The notes beneath the pieces are model-generated. The model saw only the letters and a list, made by a program, of their open reading frames with translations. It made no database searches and was not told where the DNA came from. DNA of 64,000 bases from Myxococcales bacterium. GTDB taxonomy: Bacteria > Myxococcota_A > Polyangia > Polyangiales > GCA-016699535. The stretch is taken from NCBI GenBank assembly GCA_020633325.1, contig JACKDX010000001.1, forward strand, positions 186,001 through 250,000, in the 5' to 3' direction. Each line of letters starts with the position of its first letter. Position 1 is the stretch's first letter. The position numbers and the translations under genes are program-made. Below, piece after piece: positions 15,539 through 22,590 of this stretch.

Positions 15539-16615
15539 TCACTTCTCGCGTAAGGCCGTATCTAATTCTTTGAGCAATTTTTTGATCTTGGAAGAAAGCT
15601 TGGTGGGAACCTCCACACGCAGAACGGCGACATAGTCGCCGCGACCTCGCGCATCGATTCTCGGCATGCCCTCGCCCCTCAGCACAATAGTGTCTCCCGG
15701 CTGGCTGCCGGGCGGAACTTTTATGGTGAGGGACCTGCCATCCACCAGGGTAGGGGCCTCGGTTTTGGTTCCCAGAGCCGCCTCTGGATAGCTCAACGCA
15801 AGTTCGTACACCAAATCTGCGCCGTCACGCTGCAGGTGGACATCGTTTTCCAAATGCACGGTTACGTAGAGATGCCCCGCCGGCCCGCCCCGCAAACCGG
15901 GTTGACCCTTACCGGCAACTCTCAGCGTCTGACCGTCGTCGATGCCGGCGGGTATCGTGATATTTACGGTGCGTTCAGTGACCACCTCGCCCTGACCTTT
16001 GCACTCCTCGCAAGATTGCGTCGCCACAAAGCCACGTCCTCGACAGTTCGGGCAAGTCTGGGACATCATAAAGGGCCCACGCGCGTACGTGACCTGCCCC
16101 GCACCGCGACACGAACTGCATGGTTGGCGGTGAGAAGGCTCAGCGCCAAGACCTTCGCAAGGCTGGCAAGGGGCATGGTAGCGTAGAGCCAGATCCTTCT
16201 TGATGCCTGAAAAGGCTTCCTTCAGGGTAAGAGAAACGTCTGCTGAAAGATCGCCGCCGCGGCTCGGCGCGTTCTTGCCTCCCTGGCGGGAAAATCCACC
16301 GCCAAAGATTTCGCCAAAGAAATCACCAAACAAATCCTGGACCTGCGAGGCGACATCTTCGAACCCGCTTACCCCGCGGTAGCCGGCGCCTTGTAGCCCT
16401 GCATGCCCAAACCGGTCATAGACCTGCCGCTTCTGAATATCGCTCAAAACTTGAAAGGCCTCGGATGCTTCTTTAAATTTTTCTTCGGCCTGCGGGTTGT
16501 CTGGGTTCCGGTCTGGGTGCAATTGTAGTGCTTTCTGACGATAGGCTTTTTTTACTTCCTCAAGGGAAGCGCTGGCAGACACCTCCAGAACCTCGTAATA
16601 ATCCCGCTTGACCAT
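15539..16615 (-). CDS. dnaJ: Chaperone DnaJ
   Basis: A 358-residue type I DnaJ. Domains in order: J domain starting KRDYYEVLEV with the HPD motif at 33-35; a Gly/Phe-rich linker (GFEDVASQ ... FGGGFSRQGG); four CxxCxGxG zinc-finger repeats (CQPCEGLG, CSSCRGAG, CPNCRGRG, CEECKGQG); and the C-terminal substrate-binding barrel. It delivers unfolded clients to DnaK and stimulates its ATPase. Start 16615 begins the J domain; a longer open frame has no conserved residues. No dnaK or grpE is adjacent. It is divergent from hemW with 53 bases between start codons. Confidence 0.95.
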   Translation of the reverse strand: MVKRDYYEVLEVSASASLEEVKKAYRQKALQLHPDRNPDNPQAEEKFKEASEAFQVLSDIQKRQVYDRFGHAGLQGAGYRGVSGFEDVASQVQDLFGDFFGEIFGGGFSRQGGKNAPSRGGDLSADVSLTLKEAFSGIKKDLALRYHAPCQPCEGLGAEPSHRQPCSSCRGAGQVTYARGPFMMSQTCPNCRGRGFVATQSCEECKGQGEVVTERTVNITIPAGIDDGQTLRVAGKGQPGLRGGPAGHLYVTVHLENDVHLQRDGADLVYELALSYPEAALGTKTEAPTLVDGRSLTIKVPPGSQPGDTIVLRGEGMPRIDARGRGDYVAVLRVEVPTKLSSKIKKLLKELDTALREK

Positions 16616-16668
16616 GGCTTTGGAGCGCAACCTAAGCCTTTCCTTTCGAAGGTCAAGCCACAACCGCC

Positions 16669-17850
16669 ATGCAATTACCGCTTTCTACGCTGTCAATATA
16701 CATCCATTTCCCATGGTGTCGGCGCAAATGCCCCTATTGCGACTTTGCGACCAGGGCCATTGAGCCGGATGATATTCCCCATATGGCCTACGCAGAGGCC
16801 ATAGTGCGCGAATTTCAATGGCGAGTGCCGCGCGTAGCGGAGCATCAGCTCATCTCCATTTTCATCGGTGGCGGCACGCCATCTTTATGGGACGCCGAAG
16901 CGGTAGCCATGCTGCTCAGCACCATTCGGAGTACCTTTGTGTGTTCTACGGTCGTTCCTGAGATCACTCTGGAATGTAATCCCGACTCTTTGAGCAGCAA
17001 CAGGGTTGAAGCGTTCGTCGCAGCTGGCGTCAATCGGTTATCGGTGGGTGTTCAGTCCCTTCGCGATCTGCGGCTTAACTTCCTAGGGCGCTTGCACGAT
17101 GCCGCCACCGCGCTTGCTGCACTAGAAGCCGCCGTCAGTCGCGTGCCGCGGCTGAGCGCCGACCTTATGTTTGGCATGCATGATCAAACTCCGGATGATC
17201 TACACGAAGAGCTCCAAACCCTTCTCGCAATTCCGGTGAGCCATCTCTCGGTCTATGCACTCACCGTAGAGCCGCGCACGACGTTTGGAATGCGACATCG
17301 TCAAGGCCGCCTGCCTTTGGCAACCGATACACGCTACGCCGAGCTATTTACCACTGCGGAAGAGACGCTATGCTCGAGCGGGATGAGGCACTACGAAGTA
17401 TCAAACTATGCCATGCCTCGTGAGGAATCGGTGCACAACAAGCACTACTGGGAAGGAGGCGATTACCTTGGTCTTGGCGCGGGCGCGGTCGGTTGCATAG
17501 GGCGCGTGGATGGCGGCAAACAACGCTATCTCAACCAAGCATCCCCGCAAAGCTACATGGCATGCTCAGATAGTTTTGCCATCCAAGAACGCACCGAAAT
17601 ACTCGGCGCTAGGGAACTCATCAACGAAGCGCTGATGCTTGGACTACGCACCGAAGAAGGAGTGGAGTTAGCGAGCCTCTCCAAACGCATCGGCCAATCA
17701 CCCGCAAAAGGCCGCGAGCAGGCCCTCGAAGTCCAGCAAAAACGCGGCAATTTACTCATGACGCCTACCCACTGGGTTGTTCCTAAGAACCGTTGGCTTC
17801 ATTTGGATGGGATCGTGGGCTCTCTTTTTCAATCAGGCGCGGCGTTGTGA
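16669..17850 (+). CDS. hemW: Radical SAM heme chaperone HemW
   Basis: A 393-residue radical SAM protein starting with the cluster motif HFPWCRRKCPYCDF (C17, C21, C24), followed by FIGGGTPSLW and the SVGVQSLRD and YEVSNYA segments typical of HemW. HemW binds heme and a 4Fe-4S cluster and is thought to deliver heme to membrane hemoproteins. It lacks the longer N-terminal part of true oxygen-independent coproporphyrinogen oxidase HemN. Its stop overlaps the ccmA start (GTGA), so it is translationally coupled to the heme-export/cytochrome c maturation genes, which suits a heme-handling role. Confidence 0.92.
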   Translation: MQLPLSTLSIYIHFPWCRRKCPYCDFATRAIEPDDIPHMAYAEAIVREFQWRVPRVAEHQLISIFIGGGTPSLWDAEAVAMLLSTIRSTFVCSTVVPEITLECNPDSLSSNRVEAFVAAGVNRLSVGVQSLRDLRLNFLGRLHDAATALAALEAAVSRVPRLSADLMFGMHDQTPDDLHEELQTLLAIPVSHLSVYALTVEPRTTFGMRHRQGRLPLATDTRYAELFTTAEETLCSSGMRHYEVSNYAMPREESVHNKHYWEGGDYLGLGAGAVGCIGRVDGGKQRYLNQASPQSYMACSDSFAIQERTEILGARELINEALMLGLRTEEGVELASLSKRIGQSPAKGREQALEVQQKRGNLLMTPTHWVVPKNRWLHLDGIVGSLFQSGAAL

Positions 17851-18482
17851 AGACCCTACAGGCTCGAGGACTCAGCAAAACATTTGGCAATAAGACCGTC
17901 TTACGACACATCGATTTTTGTGTGGAGGCTTCCACCTTCACGGCGGTGCTGGGCGAAAACGGATCTGGGAAAAGCACCCTACTCCGTATCCTTGCGGGTC
18001 TTTGTAATCCTTCTAAAGGATCCGTTGAGTATGGCCTGCCTTCGGGCGACCGAAAATCCATACGACGTTCCATCGGCTTTGTAGGTCACGATGCAATGGC
18101 ATATGCCGACCTTACGGGTCGAGAGAACCTCTGGTTTTTTGGGTCGCTCTATGGTCTCTCGGACCTTGAGGCGCGGATAGCAGAGCTCACCACGCGATTT
18201 TCCATGCCGGGATGGTTGGACCAGGCGGCAAGGACATACTCCCGCGGGCAGCGCCAGCGACTTGCATTGGCGCGCGCCATGCTACACTCGCCGAGGTTGT
18301 TATTGCTAGATGAGCCATTATCCGGTTTGGATGAGGGCGTTATGTTGGCCGTCCTTCATGGGCTACGGGAAGAACAGCGACGTGGCTGTATCATCATGAT
18401 GAGCACCCATGACGTCACGGCCATTGCCTCTTTACGGCCTCAGCTGCTCCGTCTTTACCAAGGAAAGATTTTGCGAGAATGA
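17847..18482 (+). CDS. ccmA: Heme exporter ATP-binding protein CcmA
   Basis: A 211-residue ABC ATPase: Walker A GENGSGKST, signature SRGQRQRLALARAM and Walker B LLLLDEPLSGLD are all present. Short length and the following CcmB-type permease identify it as CcmA, the energy-coupling subunit of the cytochrome c maturation ABC complex. In CcmABCD, ATP hydrolysis releases holo-CcmE rather than simply pumping heme. The start is GTG 17847, which overlaps the hemW stop codon by four bases. It overlaps ccmB by four bases. Confidence 0.9.
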   Translation: MKTLQARGLSKTFGNKTVLRHIDFCVEASTFTAVLGENGSGKSTLLRILAGLCNPSKGSVEYGLPSGDRKSIRRSIGFVGHDAMAYADLTGRENLWFFGSLYGLSDLEARIAELTTRFSMPGWLDQAARTYSRGQRQRLALARAMLHSPRLLLLDEPLSGLDEGVMLAVLHGLREEQRRGCIIMMSTHDVTAIASLRPQLLRLYQGKILRE

Positions 18483-19180
18483 GTGTGTTGCGGGACACGC
18501 TGATCATTGCCCGAAATGAGCTGCGACTCGAAGGTCGCACCAAAGAGATCCTTTTCACAACCAGCATGTTCTCGCTCTTGATGGCAGTTGTCAGTTCATT
18601 GGCGTTTTATCTCGACCGCGTATCCGTACTTGCAATTGCGCCCGGCATTCTCTGGCTGGCGCTGAGCTTCTCGGGCATTCTTGCCATGAGCCGAAGCTGG
18701 CTCAGGGAGGGTGAGTGGCATGTCATCGATGCGCTGTTGCTCAGTCCCATTTCCCGTGCCGCCCTGTATGCCGGCAAGGCCATCGCCGCTCTGATACTGC
18801 TGTTGCTCAATGCGACAATACTGACTTGTTTTGTGACTATTTTATGTCATCTAAGTCCGTTTATTAGCGAAAATCCTGCCAGGAATATCGGTTTTATGGC
18901 AATCTTCATACTGGCTGGTCTTATTGGATTTGTGGCACCCGGGACGTTATTTGCGTCCATGTCGGTGCGCACGAAGATCCGTGAGCTCACCCTGAGCATC
19001 ATCTTGTTTCCTTTATGCGCTCCTGCTTTGCTTGTCGGCGTAGTTGCCACGCGGGAACTGTTTGTCGGAGCACCCGATCTGGAGCTTTGGAACTGGCTCA
19101 GAGTCCTTGTCGCATTTGATCTGGTGGTTGTAGCCATCTGTCCTATGCTATTTGAGCGACTTTTTTCCAGTCGCTCTTAG
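18479..19180 (+). CDS. ccmB: Heme exporter membrane protein CcmB
   Basis: A 233-residue integral membrane protein with about six hydrophobic segments, starting LRDTLIIARNELRLEGRTKE, the usual N-terminus of CcmB, and with FSGILAMSRSWLREGE after the second helix. It pairs with CcmA in cytochrome c biogenesis. The gene overlaps ccmA by four bases. ccmC, ccmE and ccmF are not in the window; the only related gene nearby is the TlpA-like thioredoxin on the opposite strand, convergent with ccmB. Confidence 0.9.
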   Translation: MSVLRDTLIIARNELRLEGRTKEILFTTSMFSLLMAVVSSLAFYLDRVSVLAIAPGILWLALSFSGILAMSRSWLREGEWHVIDALLLSPISRAALYAGKAIAALILLLLNATILTCFVTILCHLSPFISENPARNIGFMAIFILAGLIGFVAPGTLFASMSVRTKIRELTLSIILFPLCAPALLVGVVATRELFVGAPDLELWNWLRVLVAFDLVVVAICPMLFERLFSSRS

Positions 19181-19202
19181 GCGCACGTGTCGACCGCCTC
19201 CG

Positions 19203-19814
19203 TTAAAGCGCGTCGATAAGATTGAGAACCACGGGGTCCGCCCAATTTCGGCTGCCGTCGTAACGAAGACGGATGATGCCTTCGCGATCAATAATCCAGG
19301 TTTCTGGATATAGCTTTGTGCCATATAGCTTTTGACCCACGCCGCCTGTGGGATCGAGAAGCACGGTCAGAGGCGTGCGCTGAGGAAAGAGCGGTCGCAC
19401 CGTTGACCAGGAACTATCCGTACTGACGGCAATCACTTCCAAATCTTGGCGACGGGCAGCAATCTCCGCCAGTTGCACCAACGATGGCATTTCAGCGATG
19501 CAGGGCTGACATGTCACCGTCCAAAAATTTAACACGATGAACTTTCCGCGATGCTCGCGTAATCGCCAAGGCTTGCCATGCTGATCGTTCAGTACGAAGT
19601 CTGGGGCCAAACGGTCCTGGCCGAGATAATGTGCATCGGTTTTCTCCCCCGCCTTGAGACGGTCGTAGGTTTCATCGCCCAACACGACGCGAAACGGTGT
19701 CTGCCTGCGTCTGAGCTCACCATCAGCAAATGCGGCACCCACTAGATATAACAACGGCAACGCAACAACTGCCGTCATTAGCCACACAAGGCTGTTTTTG
19801 TATGCAATCTGCAC
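19203..19814 (-). CDS. TlpA/ResA-type membrane-anchored thioredoxin
   Basis: A 203-residue protein with an N-terminal membrane anchor (LVWLMTAVVALPLLYLVGAAF) and a thioredoxin fold facing the periplasm. The active site is WTVTCQPC (CxxC with Gln-Pro), and YPETWIIDREG carries the cis-Pro region. TlpA, ResA and CcmG proteins reduce apocytochrome c heme-binding cysteines or other periplasmic disulfides. Its position facing ccmB suggests a part in cytochrome c maturation, though general redox roles are possible. About 45 residues between anchor and fold are extra and uncharacterised. Confidence 0.85.
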   Translation of the reverse strand: MQIAYKNSLVWLMTAVVALPLLYLVGAAFADGELRRRQTPFRVVLGDETYDRLKAGEKTDAHYLGQDRLAPDFVLNDQHGKPWRLREHRGKFIVLNFWTVTCQPCIAEMPSLVQLAEIAARRQDLEVIAVSTDSSWSTVRPLFPQRTPLTVLLDPTGGVGQKLYGTKLYPETWIIDREGIIRLRYDGSRNWADPVVLNLIDAL

Positions 19815-19887
19815 GTTAGATTCAAATGGACCCTACCGTTGAGCGGGCGTGCAATCAAGCGCAGAGAATGCTGGGCCGATGGATGCG

Positions 19888-19915
19888 TTGACAAGACGCA
19901 GGTAAGTTCTACACT
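19888..19915 (+). promoter_or_regulatory. Strong sigma-70-type promoter for the 19956-22590 gene group
   Basis: TTGACA (19888-19893) and TACACT (19910-19915) are separated by 16 bases, close to the consensus. The start codon of the 61-residue protein follows 41 bases after the -10 box with AGGAG in front of it. The four genes behind it on the same strand have short gaps and no visible terminator, so this promoter could drive all of them up to mpl. Confidence 0.6.
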
Positions 19916-19955
19916 CGGATGTTTCAGCTTGTCCCGAAGCACAAGGAGCACGGCC

Positions 19956-20141
19956 ATGACCTACCCAAACAGCCTCATCGATAAGCGTGTCATCACACGA
20001 TCTCTACAAAAAGGATTGGTCGACCGCGCAACTTTGGAAAAACACATTAAAGCTTTGCCAGACTCCGAAGGCAATGCCGAACGCATGGAAGCAGCGCAAG
20101 AATCAGAAGAAGGCGATGCTGTTCGCCATGAAAACATTTAG
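19956..20141 (+). CDS. Small conserved-looking hypothetical protein (61 aa)
   Basis: A 61-residue hydrophilic protein starting MTYPNSLIDKRVITRSLQKG, with a predicted helical hairpin (NSLIDKRVI ... VDRATLEKHIKALPD) and an acidic Glu-rich end. ATG 19956 is preceded by AGGAG and a good promoter, which supports a real short gene. It contains no Cys and no membrane segment. It is the first gene of a group with a DUF1844 protein, a cyclic-nucleotide-binding-domain protein and mpl. No function can be given. Confidence 0.65.
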   Translation: MTYPNSLIDKRVITRSLQKGLVDRATLEKHIKALPDSEGNAERMEAAQESEEGDAVRHENI

Positions 20142-20158
20142 ACCTTCACGGGACTTCA

Positions 20159-20536
20159 ATGAGTAAACCAGACATGCCAAAGGAAGACCACGGCTTCAAG
20201 GTGTCGGATCGGCGTGCCAGTTCTGAAGATGATTCATTAGAGAATCTCTCGGAATCTCCTCCACAATCAGGTATCGAGGAGGGCTCCCTACCAGCCCTCG
20301 ATTTTACGACTTTTGTTTTGTCTCTCAGCACCTCCGCCTTGATGCATCTTGGGGAACTGGCCGACAAAGGAGGTCAGCCCGCTTTGGTCAACTTGTCTTT
20401 AGCACGTCAGACCATCGATTTGTTGGCGGTGCTCGAGCAAAAAACGAAGGGCAATCTCACGGGGGAAGAGGAGAGGCTTCTCAGTCACATCCTCGCGGAG
20501 CTCCGATTGCATTACGTACAGAAACTGAAAGGATAA
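20159..20536 (+). CDS. DUF1844 family protein
   Basis: A 125-residue protein. The first 45 residues are polar and Ser/Glu-rich; residues 48-125 carry the DUF1844 pattern FTTFVLSLSTSALMHLGELADKGG..., then NLSLARQTIDLLAVLEQKTKGNLT and LLSHILAELRLHYVQ. DUF1844 proteins are short helical proteins, common in deltaproteobacteria and related phyla, of unknown role. It is 17 bases after the 61-residue protein and 4 bases before the cyclic-nucleotide-domain gene. Confidence 0.85.
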   Translation: MSKPDMPKEDHGFKVSDRRASSEDDSLENLSESPPQSGIEEGSLPALDFTTFVLSLSTSALMHLGELADKGGQPALVNLSLARQTIDLLAVLEQKTKGNLTGEEERLLSHILAELRLHYVQKLKG

Positions 20537-20540
20537 TCCC

Positions 20541-21095
20541 TTGGAACATCGCGATCGCTACCTGTCGAGCGTGCCAGTAAATGGACGTACCCTCTCGTCA
20601 CAAGAGCGCGACGCGTTGCAAGCGGACATGGCTCAAATCGTCGAAAATAGCCATCTTTTTAGCTCTTTGGATGCCGAAGGCCGAGATAAGCTGTTCCAAA
20701 GCGGCTATGTATGCAGCTTCGACGATGCCTGTACCATCCTTCAGGAAGGCGAGCCGGGCGATACCATGTATTTGGTACTGCATGGAAAAGTGACAGTAAA
20801 AACTGGATGTGGCGGTAACGAAAGCATGCATTTGGCCGAACTCGGCACAGGCGCATGCATCGGAGAGGTAGCGGTGCTCACGGGGCAACCGCGCACGGCC
20901 ACCGTAACGGCGAAGGGACCGGTTGACTGCGTCGCGTTTGCCGCGCACCGCATCGCGCGTGTCCTCACCGAGTACCCCGAGGTGCACCAGCTCTTGCTCT
21001 CGCTCATTGAGAGCCGCGCACGGAGCACCATTGAAAAGCTAATTCGGCGTCATCATGCAAGTCCTGCGCCGCCGCCGCCCGAAGAGCACGTTTAA
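20541..21095 (+). CDS. Cyclic nucleotide-binding domain protein without output domain
   Basis: A 184-residue protein made of a short N-terminal helix and one cNMP-binding (Crp-type) beta-roll at about residues 40-150. The phosphate-binding-cassette region reads GACIGEVAVLTGQPRTATV, with the expected Gly-Glu and Arg. There is no helix-turn-helix, kinase or channel domain, and the end is Pro-rich (APPPPPEEHV). It may be a small cAMP- or c-di-nucleotide-sensing regulator acting by protein contact. The start is TTG 20541 with AGGA upstream. It lies between the DUF1844 and mpl genes on the same strand. Confidence 0.82.
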   Translation: MEHRDRYLSSVPVNGRTLSSQERDALQADMAQIVENSHLFSSLDAEGRDKLFQSGYVCSFDDACTILQEGEPGDTMYLVLHGKVTVKTGCGGNESMHLAELGTGACIGEVAVLTGQPRTATVTAKGPVDCVAFAAHRIARVLTEYPEVHQLLLSLIESRARSTIEKLIRRHHASPAPPPPEEHV

Positions 21096-21117
21096 CGTTC
21101 CCTAAGTCGGAAGCAAA

Positions 21118-22590
21118 GTGCATATCCATTTTGTCGGCGTTTCGGGCAGTGGCATGGCGTCCTTGGCAGGGCTACTGGCATCGATGGGGCACCGGGTCAC
21201 CGGTAGTGACAGTGCGTTTCATCCCCCGATGGGACCAGCGTTAGAGGCGTGGGGTGTAGAGACTGCGATCGGATACGATGCAAGTCATCTTACGCCCGCT
21301 CCTGATCTTGTCGTGGTGGGGAATGTGTGCACCAGAGATAACCCGGAAGCCCAAGCTGCCAGATTGTCCCAGGCGAATGTGGTGTCGATGCCGGAAGCCA
21401 TCGAGCGACTGCTCCTTCAGGGTCGCCCAGGCTATGTCATCTGCGGAAGCCATGGCAAGACCACGGCCAGCAGCCTTGTGGCTCATCTATTGACAGCCGC
21501 TGGACTTCGCCCAGGTTTTCTCATTGGAGGGATGCCGCTAAATTTTGAGCAAGGATTTCTGTATGGCAACCCCACAGCGCCATTCATCATCGAGGGCGAT
21601 GAATACGACAGCGCTTACTTTGAAAAGCAACCAAAGTTCTGGCGCTATCCGGCGGAGGCAGCATTGTTGACCTCGGTGGAACACGACCACATCGATATCT
21701 ACCCCACCATGGCCGCTTATCGCGAAGCGTTTTTGGGCTTTGTTCAGCGTATGCCTAGATCGGGCGTGCTTGTAGCCAACGCGGGCGATCGAGAAGTCAG
21801 AGAGCTCGCTAAATATGCCCCCTGCCGAGTGATCTACTACGGCATGCATGGCCAAAATCTTGGCGGTATCGATCCTTTATGGATGGCGGCTCCAGCAGGG
21901 GGACTGCACGGTCAGGTACACTTCGATTTGTTTGCGGGCGGCACGCTGTGTGGGCGCGTGGCCTCACCGCTATTAGGGAACCACAACATATTGAACGCGG
22001 TTGGAGCGATGGCGATGGCCGCCCATGCTGCTGATGCTCCCATTTCTGGCTTGATTCGGTCTTTACGCACCTTCCGCGGAGTGAAACGCCGACAGGAGCT
22101 TCTCGGGGTGGCTGATGGCGTCTTTGTTTATGACGATTTCGCCCATCATCCCTCTGCTGTGAAATCCACGCTCGAGGGATTGAGAGAAAAGCACCCCACG
22201 GGAAAGCTCGTCGCGATCTTCGAGCCACGTAGTGCGACAGCCTGTAGAAACCTGCATCAAGACGTATATCCAGAGGCATTCTGCGCGTCCGATTTCGCTA
22301 TTCTCGCACCGCTTGGCCGCATGAATATCCCTGAGAACGAGCGCCTCGATATTGACCGGCTCGCACGTGCGATTGGCTCCTCCTGTACACCGCTGAATGT
22401 TCAGGAAATCATTAGAGAAGCGTGTGACCACGTCTCAGAAGGAGATGCGATCGTGATCATGTCTAATGGAATGTTTGACAACCTTCACGATCGTCTGTTG
22501 GTAGCGTTGAGCATGCGCGCACGTGCTCGTCGAGGCGCTGTCGCCAGAGAAGTGTCGCAGCAACTAAATATCGAGATTGCGGACAGTTAG
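21118..22590 (+). CDS. mpl: UDP-N-acetylmuramate:L-Ala-D-Glu-meso-DAP tripeptide ligase
   Basis: A 490-residue Mur-ligase family enzyme. It starts MHIHFVGVSGSGMASLAGLL, has the ATP-binding SHGKTTASSLVAHLL, and FIIEGDEYDSAYFEKQPKF plus YDDFAHHPSA, all typical of Mpl. Mpl attaches recycled murein tripeptide to UDP-MurNAc, bypassing MurC/D/E. The start codon is GTG 21118. The 3' end overlaps the convergent gyrB by 27 bases. The Slt transglycosylase encoded 6 kb upstream makes the anhydro-muropeptides that feed this recycling route. Confidence 0.92.
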   Translation: MHIHFVGVSGSGMASLAGLLASMGHRVTGSDSAFHPPMGPALEAWGVETAIGYDASHLTPAPDLVVVGNVCTRDNPEAQAARLSQANVVSMPEAIERLLLQGRPGYVICGSHGKTTASSLVAHLLTAAGLRPGFLIGGMPLNFEQGFLYGNPTAPFIIEGDEYDSAYFEKQPKFWRYPAEAALLTSVEHDHIDIYPTMAAYREAFLGFVQRMPRSGVLVANAGDREVRELAKYAPCRVIYYGMHGQNLGGIDPLWMAAPAGGLHGQVHFDLFAGGTLCGRVASPLLGNHNILNAVGAMAMAAHAADAPISGLIRSLRTFRGVKRRQELLGVADGVFVYDDFAHHPSAVKSTLEGLREKHPTGKLVAIFEPRSATACRNLHQDVYPEAFCASDFAILAPLGRMNIPENERLDIDRLARAIGSSCTPLNVQEIIREACDHVSEGDAIVIMSNGMFDNLHDRLLVALSMRARARRGAVAREVSQQLNIEIADS

